Below, in pieces: positions 18,851 through 27,547 of a stretch of 33,945 nt of DNA. Each line of letters starts with the position of its first letter. The stretch's first letter is position 1. The notes beneath the pieces are model-generated. The model was given only the letters and a program-made list of their open reading frames with translations. It did no database searches and was not told where the DNA came from. A program made the translations under genes and the position numbers. Source of the stretch: Haplomitrium mnioides (lineage: Eukaryota > Marchantiophyta > Haplomitriopsida > Calobryales). The DNA lies in contig JBNGIS010039022.1 in assembly GCA_049999725.1 (NCBI GenBank), positions 41,161-75,105 on the forward strand. The letters are read 5' to 3'.

Positions 18851-19135
18851 ATGGCAGTTCAAGTCATGAGGTTGATATATGGACTCAAACAGAGTGGCAA
18901 AAATTGGTACCAGAGATTCAAATCAGAAATGATGACAATATATTTTACAAACGATGACATTGCTCCATGCCTATTCATGAAACATCAAGGCTCTGAATAT
19001 GTCGTAGTTGCACTTTATGTAGACAACATAAACACTTTTGGCACAAAAACTCTAGCTGCTAACACTATCGACAAACTGAAGGATATATTTGAAATGCGAG
19101 ACATTGGAGAACCTGATTTCTATCTTGAAATCTAG
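18851..19135 (+). pseudogene. pol: Reverse transcriptase, C-terminal half (copia pol), YVDN
   Basis: Reads VMRLIYGLKQSGKNWYQRF, DIAPCLFMKHQ, VVVALYVDNINTFGTKTLAA and MRDIGEPDFYLEI (canonical DLG-x-x-x-F-L-G). The catalytic YVDD box is YVDN (19016-19027), losing the second aspartate, which is needed for metal binding in known RTs. A stop at 19133-19135 follows the LEI. Confidence 0.92.
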
Positions 19136-19144
19136 TTTGAGCAT

Positions 19145-20028
19145 ATGCTTGATGGCATTCTGATCCACCAGTCCACATATACGGCTAAGATTCTCAAACA
19201 ATTCAATATGGACAATGCTCATCAAACGAGCACTCCAATGGAAATGAGATCTTCAAACCCAACCAAGGACATGTTCGGAAAGCAAAAGGAACATGAGCAA
19301 ATTCTGGGATCAAAAAAACCATACCTATATCAGCAATAGGAGCTCTCATGTACCTTGCAAATCAGACTAGATCTGATATATCTTTTGGAGTAAATATGCT
19401 CACAAGGCACAACTCCCAGCCCACCATTCGCCATTGGAATGGGCTCAAACGCATTTTTAGATACCTAAGAGGTACAAAGGACATGGGACTCTTCTTCCCT
19501 AATAATGCAATAAATGATATTGCTGGTTATACCAATGCTGGATATTTATCTGATCTTGATGACGCAAAGTCTCAAACAGGATATGTCTTCCTTAAAAGAA
19601 GCACTGTTATCTCATATAAGAGCACCAAACAAACAATTACTACTACCTTGACCAATCAAGCAGAAATCATAGCTCTTTATGAAGCTAGTAGAGAATATAT
19701 ATGGCTCTGAAAACTCATTGATTATATCAACATCAATACAGGCCAACCTCTACTTCATTCCCCTACAATAATATACAAGGATAATCAACTATGTGTTGAC
19801 CAGATTGCTCAAGGCTTTATTAAAGGAGACATGATTAAACACATTTCTCTTAAATTTTTTTACACCCATGAGCAACATGGTGACAAAATAAATGTCCAAT
19901 GGATAGCAAGCAAAGATAACAGAGCAGATATTTTCACCAAACCACTTTCACCCGCCCTGCACATTACATATACTCAAGGGCTTGGTTTGAGAAGACTCTC
20001 TGAATTACATCAGAACAACACACAATAA
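19145..20028 (+). pseudogene. pol: RT thumb and RNase H (copia pol), end of pol
   Basis: 19145-19339 is the thumb (ILIHQSTYTAKILKQFNMDN, STPMEMRS). 19348-19710 begins MYLANQTRSDISFGVNMLTR, then HWNGLKRIFRYLRGTKDMGL, GYTNAGYLSDLDDAKSQTGY (consensus D-A-G/D-W; the first catalytic Asp is Asn) and NQAEIIALYEASREYIWL. After a stop comes IYKDNQLCVDQIA, and 19831-20028 gives KHISLKFFYTHEQ, VQWIASKDNRADIFTKPLSP, the standard copia C-terminus, stopping at about 20026-20028. Confidence 0.92.
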
Positions 20029-20052
20029 TTGCTTGTATATATATTTCTTTTC

Positions 20053-20074
20053 GTCTCTCTCTCTCTCTCTCTCT
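20053..20074 (+). repeat. (CT)n microsatellite
   Basis: About ten consecutive CT units directly before the duplicated hairpin units. Confidence 0.9.
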
Positions 20075-20200
20075 GACCTTTAGTCATGAAGATAAATGAT
20101 TGCAAAGACAATCATTTATTTTAGAAATAAATGCTTGGACCTTTAGTCATGAAGATAAATGATTGCAAAGACAATCATTTATTTTAGAAATAAATGCTTG
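20075..20200 (+). repeat. Two tandem 63-bp units, each with an 11-bp hairpin
   Basis: GACCTTTAGTCATGAAG starts each unit (20075 and 20138), and the two are virtually identical. Inside each, ATAAATGATTG and CAATCATTTAT form a perfect 11-bp stem around CAAAGA. The opening ACCTTTAGTC matches the core of the peptide-repeat block in RT, hinting that the same motif seeds both expansions. Confidence 0.92.
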
Positions 20201-20599
20201 ATTTTGTCTGAATGTCATACTGGTAATGATAGGAGCATATCATATCAGAAGATGACATCACTTCTCAGCTTTTGAGGCTGACATCATTTTTTAGAAAGAT
20301 CTTTAGGACACAAAACAAAGGATGCAGCAATACAACTATGAAGATGCAACAACACCATGAATTTGCTTTACTTCAAAAGCAAGAAATTTTGACAATTTTT
20401 GGACATTATGATTACTTACACACACTCCACACTATTACTACATTATATTCCACATATCAAATTATGTGGTGGCACTCCTTCCCTCAGAAGAAACCGGGAG
20501 GGTTTTAATGAGACCACACATAGAATAGGATTTGGATTTGGACTCACATAGCATATATAGTCCTTTAATTGTGGTTGATTATTAGGAGAAGAATCAGCT

Positions 20600-20613
20600 A
20601 AAGGGGGGGGAGG
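20600..20613 (+). other. Polypurine tract of copia element
   Basis: AAAGGGGGGGGAGG followed by T and the LTR start TGTGATAAGG. Plus-strand primer site. Confidence 0.88.
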
Positions 20614-20730
20614 TGTGATAAGGACATATATATAAACCCTATATATATGGTCATCCACACATTCATTCATTCATACTCTCACATTTAGAGACTCCCGTAT
20701 GTATGTGTGCATAGTGCTCATGCGATAACA
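20614..20730 (+). repeat. 3' LTR of copia element
   Basis: 117 bp from TGTGATAAGG to GCGATAACA. It matches 12761-12875, with most differences in the last third. Confidence 0.92.
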
Positions 20731-20735
20731 ACTTA
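20731..20735. repeat. Target site duplication ACTTA (right, imperfect)
   Basis: Four of five bases match ACCTA at 12756-12760. Confidence 0.65.
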
Positions 20736-20900
20736 AATTTATTTTTAATCTTTTTATAAATTTTGACCTCTACTAATCCAAACATTTGTTGAAGCTTATT
20801 AAAATATTTTGAGTATATGAGGTTTTTTTTTTAAAGTTCGAAACATCAACATATGTTTTATTGAATTACTTTTATCTCTTTGGTGCTTTGTGATGTTGTA
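20736..20900. other. Probable right part of the disrupted intron
   Basis: AT-rich, no coding motif. A possible acceptor GATGTTGTAG| ends at about 20901, immediately before the coding frame of the DUF7869-like 3' half. Confidence 0.4.
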
Positions 20901-22440
20901 GTCAAATATAATCGCCAATTGTTTCTTCATCGTGACCAATGACGATGGTCAAAAGTACTTAGAAATTGTTATTTATGGAATGTATTAGAAGAAAACAACT
21001 ATTTCACATTGGCTTTTGCCACTAAAAAACATTGATAAAGATTTTTTGGTGGTTGTGCATGTTGTTGGTGGCTTAATATTCAATCATGCACTTTCTTCAA
21101 GGGTATTTTGAACTTACGGAAACTTGAGAAGTGACTCCAATTTAACAGGTTCAGTGCTCAATAGAATATTATATGACTTTGAAGGGTCGTTGCCTCCAAC
21201 TTTGTATCTTCAGTTGGACAATACGACACTAGAGAATAAGAGTTCCATCCTTTTTGGATATCTTAGTCTCTTTATTGCCAAGAATGTTTTCGAAAAAATC
21301 AGGGTGAGATTTCTCATAGTTGGCCATACTCATGATCAAATCGATCAAATGTTCAAAAGATTCTTGAAACGTTTGAAACTTGTCAAAGCTTTCACGATTA
21401 CGAGTCTTAGTGAGGCACTAAAATTATCCTATAATCCTAAACCTTTGGTAGCTCTTTTGATAGAAACTTGGGATTTTAAAATGTTTCTACAACAACATCC
21501 CTCTCTAGTTCAAAAGATACATGAAATTACTTTTATTCAACAACTCAAGCTCCAATTGAATGAATCCAAGACAAAGTTTTAGAGCAAATAGTTTTCCAAC
21601 AGATGAATTTTGGATTCTTCCAAATGATATTTGTCAACTCAAGTACCTACTTGAAGTGGACAGAGAAATTCTAAGTTCAGTGTTGATGCCTCTCAAAGTA
21701 TATTCTAAAGTCAAGCAATCTCAAAAGGAAGAAAGAGAAGTTGATGTCGAGAAAGTGGGCTCTGCAATAAAAGACAACATAAGTGAGAATTGCTATAAGT
21801 ACTTTACAAATGCTGATATTCAATGGTTGAATGACTTTTTTCTTGCCCAACAAGAGATTGTCGCTTACATCCTTGAAAGAAAAAGATGAGAACTCAAAGC
21901 AGAATTCACCTTTCTACCTTCACAATTGGCAAGTACTTGTAATGATTCTCAAAATGTTCGTATAGGTTCTTATTTTTATGCTCAACAAACTTAAGAAGAT
22001 GCTTCAATAGAGCATTTACTTTCTACACGTCGAGCAATCTATGATAGAGCACCTAGGCTACGAGAAGGGATTGTTTCACACAATACTAGAGACTGGCACA
22101 AATTTGGCAACCTACATGAGATAAAAGCTAGAATGTTTATTTGTGTTTTTGCATCTCTCGATCCAAAAGGTAAATCGTTTTGGATTGCCAAAGTCCTCAA
22201 AGTTTTGTCATTTGATGAGGAAGAACCTCCAAACCCGAAACGATCACATGCTCAATGGTTTGCTCATGAGATTGAGGATGTATTTTTTGGACAATTTTTC
22301 CCAAAAAACATAGTAGCAACAAAAAGGAAATGCAAATCCAAGCTACATATTGATATACCACTCTATCTACCATTAAATCAAATCTATTTGAGTACAAAAG
22401 ACAAAAAGCAATCAATCTTGATATGTTTGAAAGAGATTTA
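20901..22440 (+). pseudogene. DUF7869-type transposase-like gene, 3' half (copy 1)
   Basis: In one frame: VTNDDGQKYLEIVIYGMY (family consensus I-x-DGMD, both Asp now Tyr), stop 20986-20988, KKTTISHWLLPLKNIDKDF, VVHVVGGLIFNHALSSRVF, stop 21109-21111, then SVLNRILYDFEGSLPPTLYL, QLDNTTLENK, YLSLFIAKNVFEKIRVRFL, IVGHTHDQIDQMFKRFLKRL and ETWDFKMFL. QLDN/ENK and GHTHDQID are the diagnostic motifs and are intact here. They look like the acidic positions of a DDE-type nuclease, but that activity is inference. After a frame change near 21570, frame 2 reads to 22441 with stops at 21887 and about 21990: FPTDEFWILPNDICQLKYL, then a C-terminal FWIAKVLKVLSFDEEEPPNP and HAQWFAHEIEDVF module resembling a BAH/Tudor-like strand pattern. 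The 5' half lies beyond the copia element. Confidence 0.72.
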
Positions 22441-22675
22441 ATTAATGTTATTAACACTAAAGCAGATCGTATAAATCTTCATGAATCTTCTAAAGTTGAA
22501 TCTAAATAAGTCGATACAAGTGACTTAAGTTATTTAAAAACCTCATTGTATATTGCGTACTTTTAATAATATTGTAATTTAAGATTATTATTCTATAAAG
22601 TACTTGAGAATGTTATGAAGGAATTTGTTGAATTTATGTGCCACCTTGAACTTTTTAGTGTAAATCATTCCAAGT
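22441..22675 (+). other. 3' flank shared by both DUF7869-like copies
   Basis: After the coding region, TGAATTTATGTGCCACMTTGAA and TTAGTGTAAAWCATTCCAAG occur here (about 22630-22675) and again at about 25813-25860. The duplicated unit therefore includes the 3' untranslated region. Confidence 0.6.
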
Positions 22676-24134
22676 TGATTGTTATTCTCTGTGAATGAAA
22701 CTTGAATGTTTAGTTAATATTTTCATTTTGTTTGTAAAATATTTTCTTATCCAAAATGTAAATATGTTCTTTCCTTCTTTACTGCTTGCTAAAAGAGTTG
22801 AATGTTTTTGTATTGTTGAAGCATCTGCCCAAATTGACTACTTATCTTTTTCTTGCAAGGACTTTGATGTAAAACTTGAAATCTTTGGCGCGCTTTGACT
22901 TAGATGTAGAGTTGTGTACCTTTTTTTACTTTTAGATTCTGAAGCAAAAAACAGAATCTTTAGCATGCCTAGAGTTTGTTGCAAAAAAATAGAACCTTAA
23001 GCGTATGTATACTCGGTTGTAGAAGTCTGAGCCTTATGCACGCATAGACTTTGATTTGCAAGTCGAAACATCGTGTGTGCAAAAACTCTCCTATGGAACT
23101 TAAGACCTAGGTTCTTGATAGTCTTTGTTGTGGAGTGTTGAGATGGTGAGCTCAGATTCCTATGCACGCATAGACTTTAGGGTGGAGCATTCAAATGTTG
23201 AGCTTGGATTCCTATATGCACATAGACTTTGGGGTGGAAGTCCAAGCCTTCCACACATTCTTTTTGTCATATATAGCTCTTAAGCTTCTACATACAAAGA
23301 CTATCATGTAGAACTTAGATTCTACACCTGTCAAAGACTCTCTTGTAGAACTCAAAACCTTTGTTTGGTAGACTCTAGTCAAAAACTTGGAGATGTTTCT
23401 TGTTTACACACTTAAATAAATCTCCATAGCCACTGTCTTCTTGATTTTGAACTATGACTTATTTGTGTAAATGTTTCTCTGAATTATAAAAGATTTTTAA
23501 TTGCTGAAACCTTTTTTATTATACCCACTTTAACATTTACGTGCATGGATTTTCAACTACAAAAGAAAGCTTCTTTTTTCCTTGAACTTGAAAATAGAGC
23601 TCTGAAATCCATGCAAGTTTTGTTTTTTTTTGTTATTGTGCCTTAAGATTTCAAACTCCTTCCTTTGGCTTCTATTCCGCTTGGGTATTTTCCTCATGTT
23701 TTCTGTTTTTTTTTTCCAAAAAGTAAGTTTTAAAGAGCACTATGTCTATACGTGCATAGAGTTTGTGCAACCAAACTTATTTCAAAATAACTTGTTCTCA
23801 TATATACTTCAACTTTTGGGCTTTGAAAATGTAGTCAATGATAAATGCAAGTTTCTTGTGAAAGCATACCATAATTTTATTACTTTTCATCAATTTCAAG
23901 ATTTCTAATATTTTCAAAAAAAATCTAAGAATATTTTTTGATTTTGCATAATAAAATTGACTCTTGCCCTATCATGCTTGTTAAAACAACAAAAAATGAA
24001 GCTAAAAAATACTCACGTCGTTTTTTTTTTCAAAAATAACCTCGTTTACTCTGTTTTTTTGAGCTCAAAAACCATGTTTTTTTCTATTAAAAAAAAGTTC
24101 TTGTTTTGAGTAGCTTGTTGCTAGTTCAAAGTAG
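22676..24134. other. Spacer between the two DUF7869-like copies, with palindromic motifs
   Basis: No gene is recognised. TATGCACGCATAGACTTTG-type units occur at about 23034, 23160, 23212 and (as CTATACGTGCATAG) 23745. The last ~160 bases (23974-24138) resemble the first 165 bases of the window. Frames 22695-22898 and 23630-23908 are low-complexity. Confidence 0.5.
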
Positions 24135-25862
24135 TGGTTATTGATAAAGATTGTTTGGTGGGTGTGCATGTTGTTGGTGCGTTAATATTCAATTATACTC
24201 TTTCTTCAAGGGTATTCTTAACCTACGTAAACTTGAAAAGTGATTCCAATTTGACTATTAATGTGCTCAATAGAATATTATGTGAGTTTGACGGGTTGTA
24301 ACCTCCTACCTTGTTTCTTCAATTGGACAATACAACATAGAAGAATAAGAATTCTATCTTATTTGAATATCTTAGTCTTCTTATCGCCAAGAATGTTTTC
24401 CAAAAATAAGATAGGATTTCTCATGGTTGGCTATACTTACAATCAAATCAATCAATTGTTTAGTAGATTCTCAAAACGTTTGAAACATGTTAAAGCTTTC
24501 ACAATTACAAGTCTTACAAGACACTATAATTGTTTTATAGTCCTAAACCACAAGAAACTCTTATGTTGGAGACTTGGGATTTCAAATTGTTTTTGCAACA
24601 ACATTCCTCTCTAGTTCAAAAGATACATGAACAATTGAAGTTCAAGTTGAGTGATTTCAAATTCAAAGATTTGGAGCAAACAATTTTCAACAGATGAGTT
24701 TTGGCTACCTTTGATTGGTATTTGTAAGCTCAAGTGTCTACCTAAAGTGAACAAAGAAATTTTAAATTCAATATTGATTCCTCTCAAGGTATATTCTAAA
24801 ATCAAACAATCTCAAATGGAAGAAAGAGAAGTTGATGTGGAGAAAATGGTCTTTGCAATAAGAAACAACATGAAGTGAGAATTTACATTCTTTAAAATTT
24901 TTAGTTTTTTTACAAATTTTGATATTCATTGGTGGAATGACTTTTTCCTTATCCAACAATAGATTGTGGCTTACATCTTTGAAAGAAAAAGACATAGACT
25001 CAAAGCAGAATTTACCTTTTCACTTTCACAACCGACGAATAATTCAAATGATTCTCAAAATGTTTGTCTAAGTTCTCAGTTTGATGCTCAACAACCAGAG
25101 GAAGATGTTCTAGTAGAATGTATGTTTTATATAGGTTGAATAGTCTACGATAGAGCATCTAGGATGCAAGAAGAGACTCCTTAATATTATATTAGATACA
25201 AACATAAATTTGGCAACTTGCATAAGGTGAAAGCCAAAATGATTATCTATGTTGTTGCATCACTTGATCTAAAGAGCAGACTATTTTTGATTGCCAAAGT
25301 CCTCAAAATTTTGTCATTTGATGAGGAAGAACCTCCCAACTCAAAACAAGTACATGTTCAATTTCAATGGTTTGCTTATGAGGCCGAGGATGTATTTTTT
25401 ATACAATTCTTTTTAGAAAAAATAGCAACAACAAAAGGGAAACAGAAATCCAAGCTACATATTGATGTACTTGATGTAACACAACTCATAATTTTGTTTT
25501 TTGATTTTCTTTTCAGACAAAATAAACCAATTGAGGAAGACCACTTTAGCTACTATTAAATCAAATATGTTTGAGTACCAAAGATAGAAAGTAATCAATC
25601 TAGATGTGTTTGAAATAGATTCAATCAATGTTGTCAACATTGTGGTAGATCGTGTTAATCTTGATGAATCTTTTGAAGCTAAATCCGAAGTAGTTGATAT
25701 AAGTGATTAAAGCTATATAGGAACCTTATTGTTTAATGTGTACTTTCAATCTATGTGTAATTTTTAAGTTTACTATTTTGTAAAGTACTTGAGAATGTTC
25801 TGAAGAAATTTCTTGAATTTATGTGCCACATTGAACGTTTTAGTGTAAAACATTCCAAGGTG
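24135..25862 (+). pseudogene. DUF7869-type transposase-like gene, 3' half (copy 2), heavily decayed
   Basis: Nucleotide similarity to 21020-22675 is continuous. Fragments read DKDCLVGVHVVGALIFNYTL, NLKSDSNLTINVLNRILCEF, PPTLFLQLDNTT, NKNSILFEYLSLLIAKNVFQ and ETWDFKLFLQQHSSLVQKIH. The diagnostic GHTHDQID is GYTYNQIN and ENK is interrupted by a stop, so this copy lost the key acidic residues. The C-terminal module remains as VVASLDLKSRLFLIAKVLKI and SFDEEEPPNSKQ (25218-25559). It starts abruptly at the catalytic half, so it is a 5'-truncated duplicate. Confidence 0.7.
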
Positions 25863-26054
25863 GGAAGTAATGGCCTTTGAAACTCATATAGCATTTACCT
25901 GAGTAATGAAATGATCAAATTAGAGTCATTTCTCAAGAATCGGTAGGTTTAAAAAACCCTTGAAGAAAGAGTATCATTGAAACTTAAAGCACCAACAACA
26001 TGCACACTCACCAAATGTGTGTGGTGAAGGCAAAAGTAGAATTTTTGTTTTCTT
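25863..26054. other. Spacer after DUF7869-like copy 2
   Basis: AT-rich. No motif recognised. Confidence 0.4.
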
Positions 26055-26901
26055 TTGATCCATACCATTAGTGCATATTGCAATTCAGTTGGAGAACCTA
26101 AATATGTCAAAGCTTGGAATAGAGAAATGAGGTGCTGTCAAAAAAGACATTTGAATGAGGATTTGGTGGAGCTACTTGCCCAATGTATGTTTACCAACAA
26201 GTATACTCACTTTTTTTATTATGGTTGTGGATCCAAAGTATGGATTAAAGGATAAGTCAGAGTTTTACATCAAGAGTCATGACAAGTATCACTACAAGAT
26301 TGATGAAGGCAATTATAACAATGTTGCAAGAAAACTCTTAATAACCAAGTATGGAGCAAAGAATTCAATACTCTTGCTGTGCAATTGCTACGTGTATGTC
26401 GGGATGACACCAACCAAAACTTGTATTTTTGCAAATATTGATAATTATGACCATAGGTATCGGTTGGAGATGACATCCATCCAAAAAGTCAAGTATTTAC
26501 ATCAATAATACATGGAGAGCAAGATGATTTAATCCCAAAAATTAAAATGGAACTAAGTTGTGGAAATAAACCCAAAGTCTACTCTTGAGAAGACGATTAC
26601 TTCTCAAGATAATTGGTTTCAACTTGCCTTCTATAGTGGAGAGCTTTTGGAGTAACATGAGGTGATTTTTTTAACATGTGAGAAAAGAACATGGTGCAAA
26701 GGTTCTTTGAGAATAGAGGACATGAAGTGGACACATTGGAGGTCCCTTCAAGGTATTTTTGATGAAATAAAAATTTCCATTTTGAAGAAAGTGGTGGTCA
26801 GGGAGCTTTCAATTGAGGAGATGTCTCGAGAATTAGTGAGATACAAAGTTCTCATAGTGATGGTGAAGTCTTTTTGTTTGAAGATTTGTTGTCCAACTTA
26901 A
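26055..26901 (+). pseudogene. Coding-like fragments of unknown family
   Basis: Frame 26055-26255 reads SVGEPKYVKAWNREMRCCQK and LNEDLVELLAQCMF. After a likely frame change, frame 1 reads VVDPKYGLKDKSEFYIKSHD, YNNVARKLLITKYGAKN (to about 26505), then with three stops NWFQLAFYSGELLE, VIFLTCEKRTWCKGSLRIED and MKWTHWRSLQGIFDEI (26662-26901). Residue composition (W, D, K, Y and mixed hydrophobics) is unlike the surrounding AT-rich spacer, so I believe this is a decayed exon set. It precedes the methyltransferase-like fragment and may belong to the same gene, but I recognise no domain. Confidence 0.4.
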
Positions 26902-27084
26902 GAGAAGGTGACGATGAAATGTCCCATTCACACAGAGGAATAAAAATTTCTTCCTTCTATTCCAATTTTGAGAAATTGTTGGCAAGTTTGTTTTTTCATT
27001 TGGAACCATTTATTTTCAAAATATTTGAATTTTGTTCTTCTTGAATTTCTTTTTTTATTTTGACCTTGGAACCTATTACTACAT

Positions 27085-27385
27085 GTGCTACTAGACTCCA
27101 AATAGTTCTAGCGGGCATGGACTTAAGAGTCCCCAAGCATATGAACTACAAGAGTCTATGCGTTTATAGTCTAGACTAAAGACTCTATGCACACATGGAC
27201 TCCTTGTAGTCTATTTGCGCAAGAGCTCTTTAGTCCAAACGTGCTTGGACTCTTTACTCCATGCATGAATAGACTCATATAGTCCACTCTTGCCTAGACT
27301 AAAAAGACCATACGCGAATGGACTAAAGAGTCATTGCGTGCATGGACTCTTTGTAGTCCATTTGCACACGGACTCTTTGGAGGTC
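27085..27385. repeat. Array of ~11 palindromic units, about 25-bp period
   Basis: Cores GCGGGCATGG, AAGCATATGA, ATGCGTTTA, ATGCACACAT, TTGCGCAAG, ACGTGCTTG, ATGCATGAA, CTTGCCTAG, TACGCGAATG, TGCGTGCATG and TTGCACACGG occur about every 22-28 bases from 27112 to 27368. They are separated by GGACTCTTTAGTCC-like arms (AGTCT, GACTC, AGTCC) that pair across units. It lies between two coding-like fragments, a place consistent with an intron. Confidence 0.85.
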
Positions 27386-27547
27386 CTCACTGTCTTCTCT
27401 TCTTCTATTTCTTGTTTGTAGCACTCTTGAGAATTCTCATTAATTCTTGCAAAATGTTCTTTTAGCTATTTATTCATTACTTGTTTTCATTTCACGGCAA
27501 CAAAACGTTCAAGTGTCAACTCGCAAAAAAGTTGATAGAATCTCCCA

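Larger units (their letters stand above)
20029..20599 (+). other. Copia 3' untranslated region
   Basis: No domain is seen. It contains a (CT)n run and the duplicated 63-bp hairpin unit, then ordinary AT-rich sequence up to the polypurine tract. The frame 20272-20508 matches nothing I know. Confidence 0.6.
12761..20730 (+). mobile_element. Ty1/copia LTR retrotransposon with very short LTRs, decayed
   Basis: About 8.0 kb. LTRs of 115 and 117 bp begin TGTKATAAGGACATATATAT and end ATAACA. A polypurine tract precedes the 3' LTR, and a near-perfect 5-bp duplication flanks the element. Order is gag, protease, integrase, RT, RNase H, which defines Ty1/copia. The leader is long (about 1.87 kb), and a repeat-peptide region is embedded in RT. 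Frameshifts, stops and a mutated YVDD (YVDN) show it is dead. LTRs differ by about 15 substitutions and a 2-bp indel by eye (about 13%), so it predates the gypsy insertion. Confidence 0.93.

Noticed and set aside
27181-27380. Link between GGACTCTTTAGTCC arms of the 27.1-kb array and GGACCTTTAGTCC of the copia repeats
   Set aside because: The 13-14-mers are alike, but surrounding units, periods and contexts differ. With such short palindromes the likeness may be chance, so I do not claim common origin.
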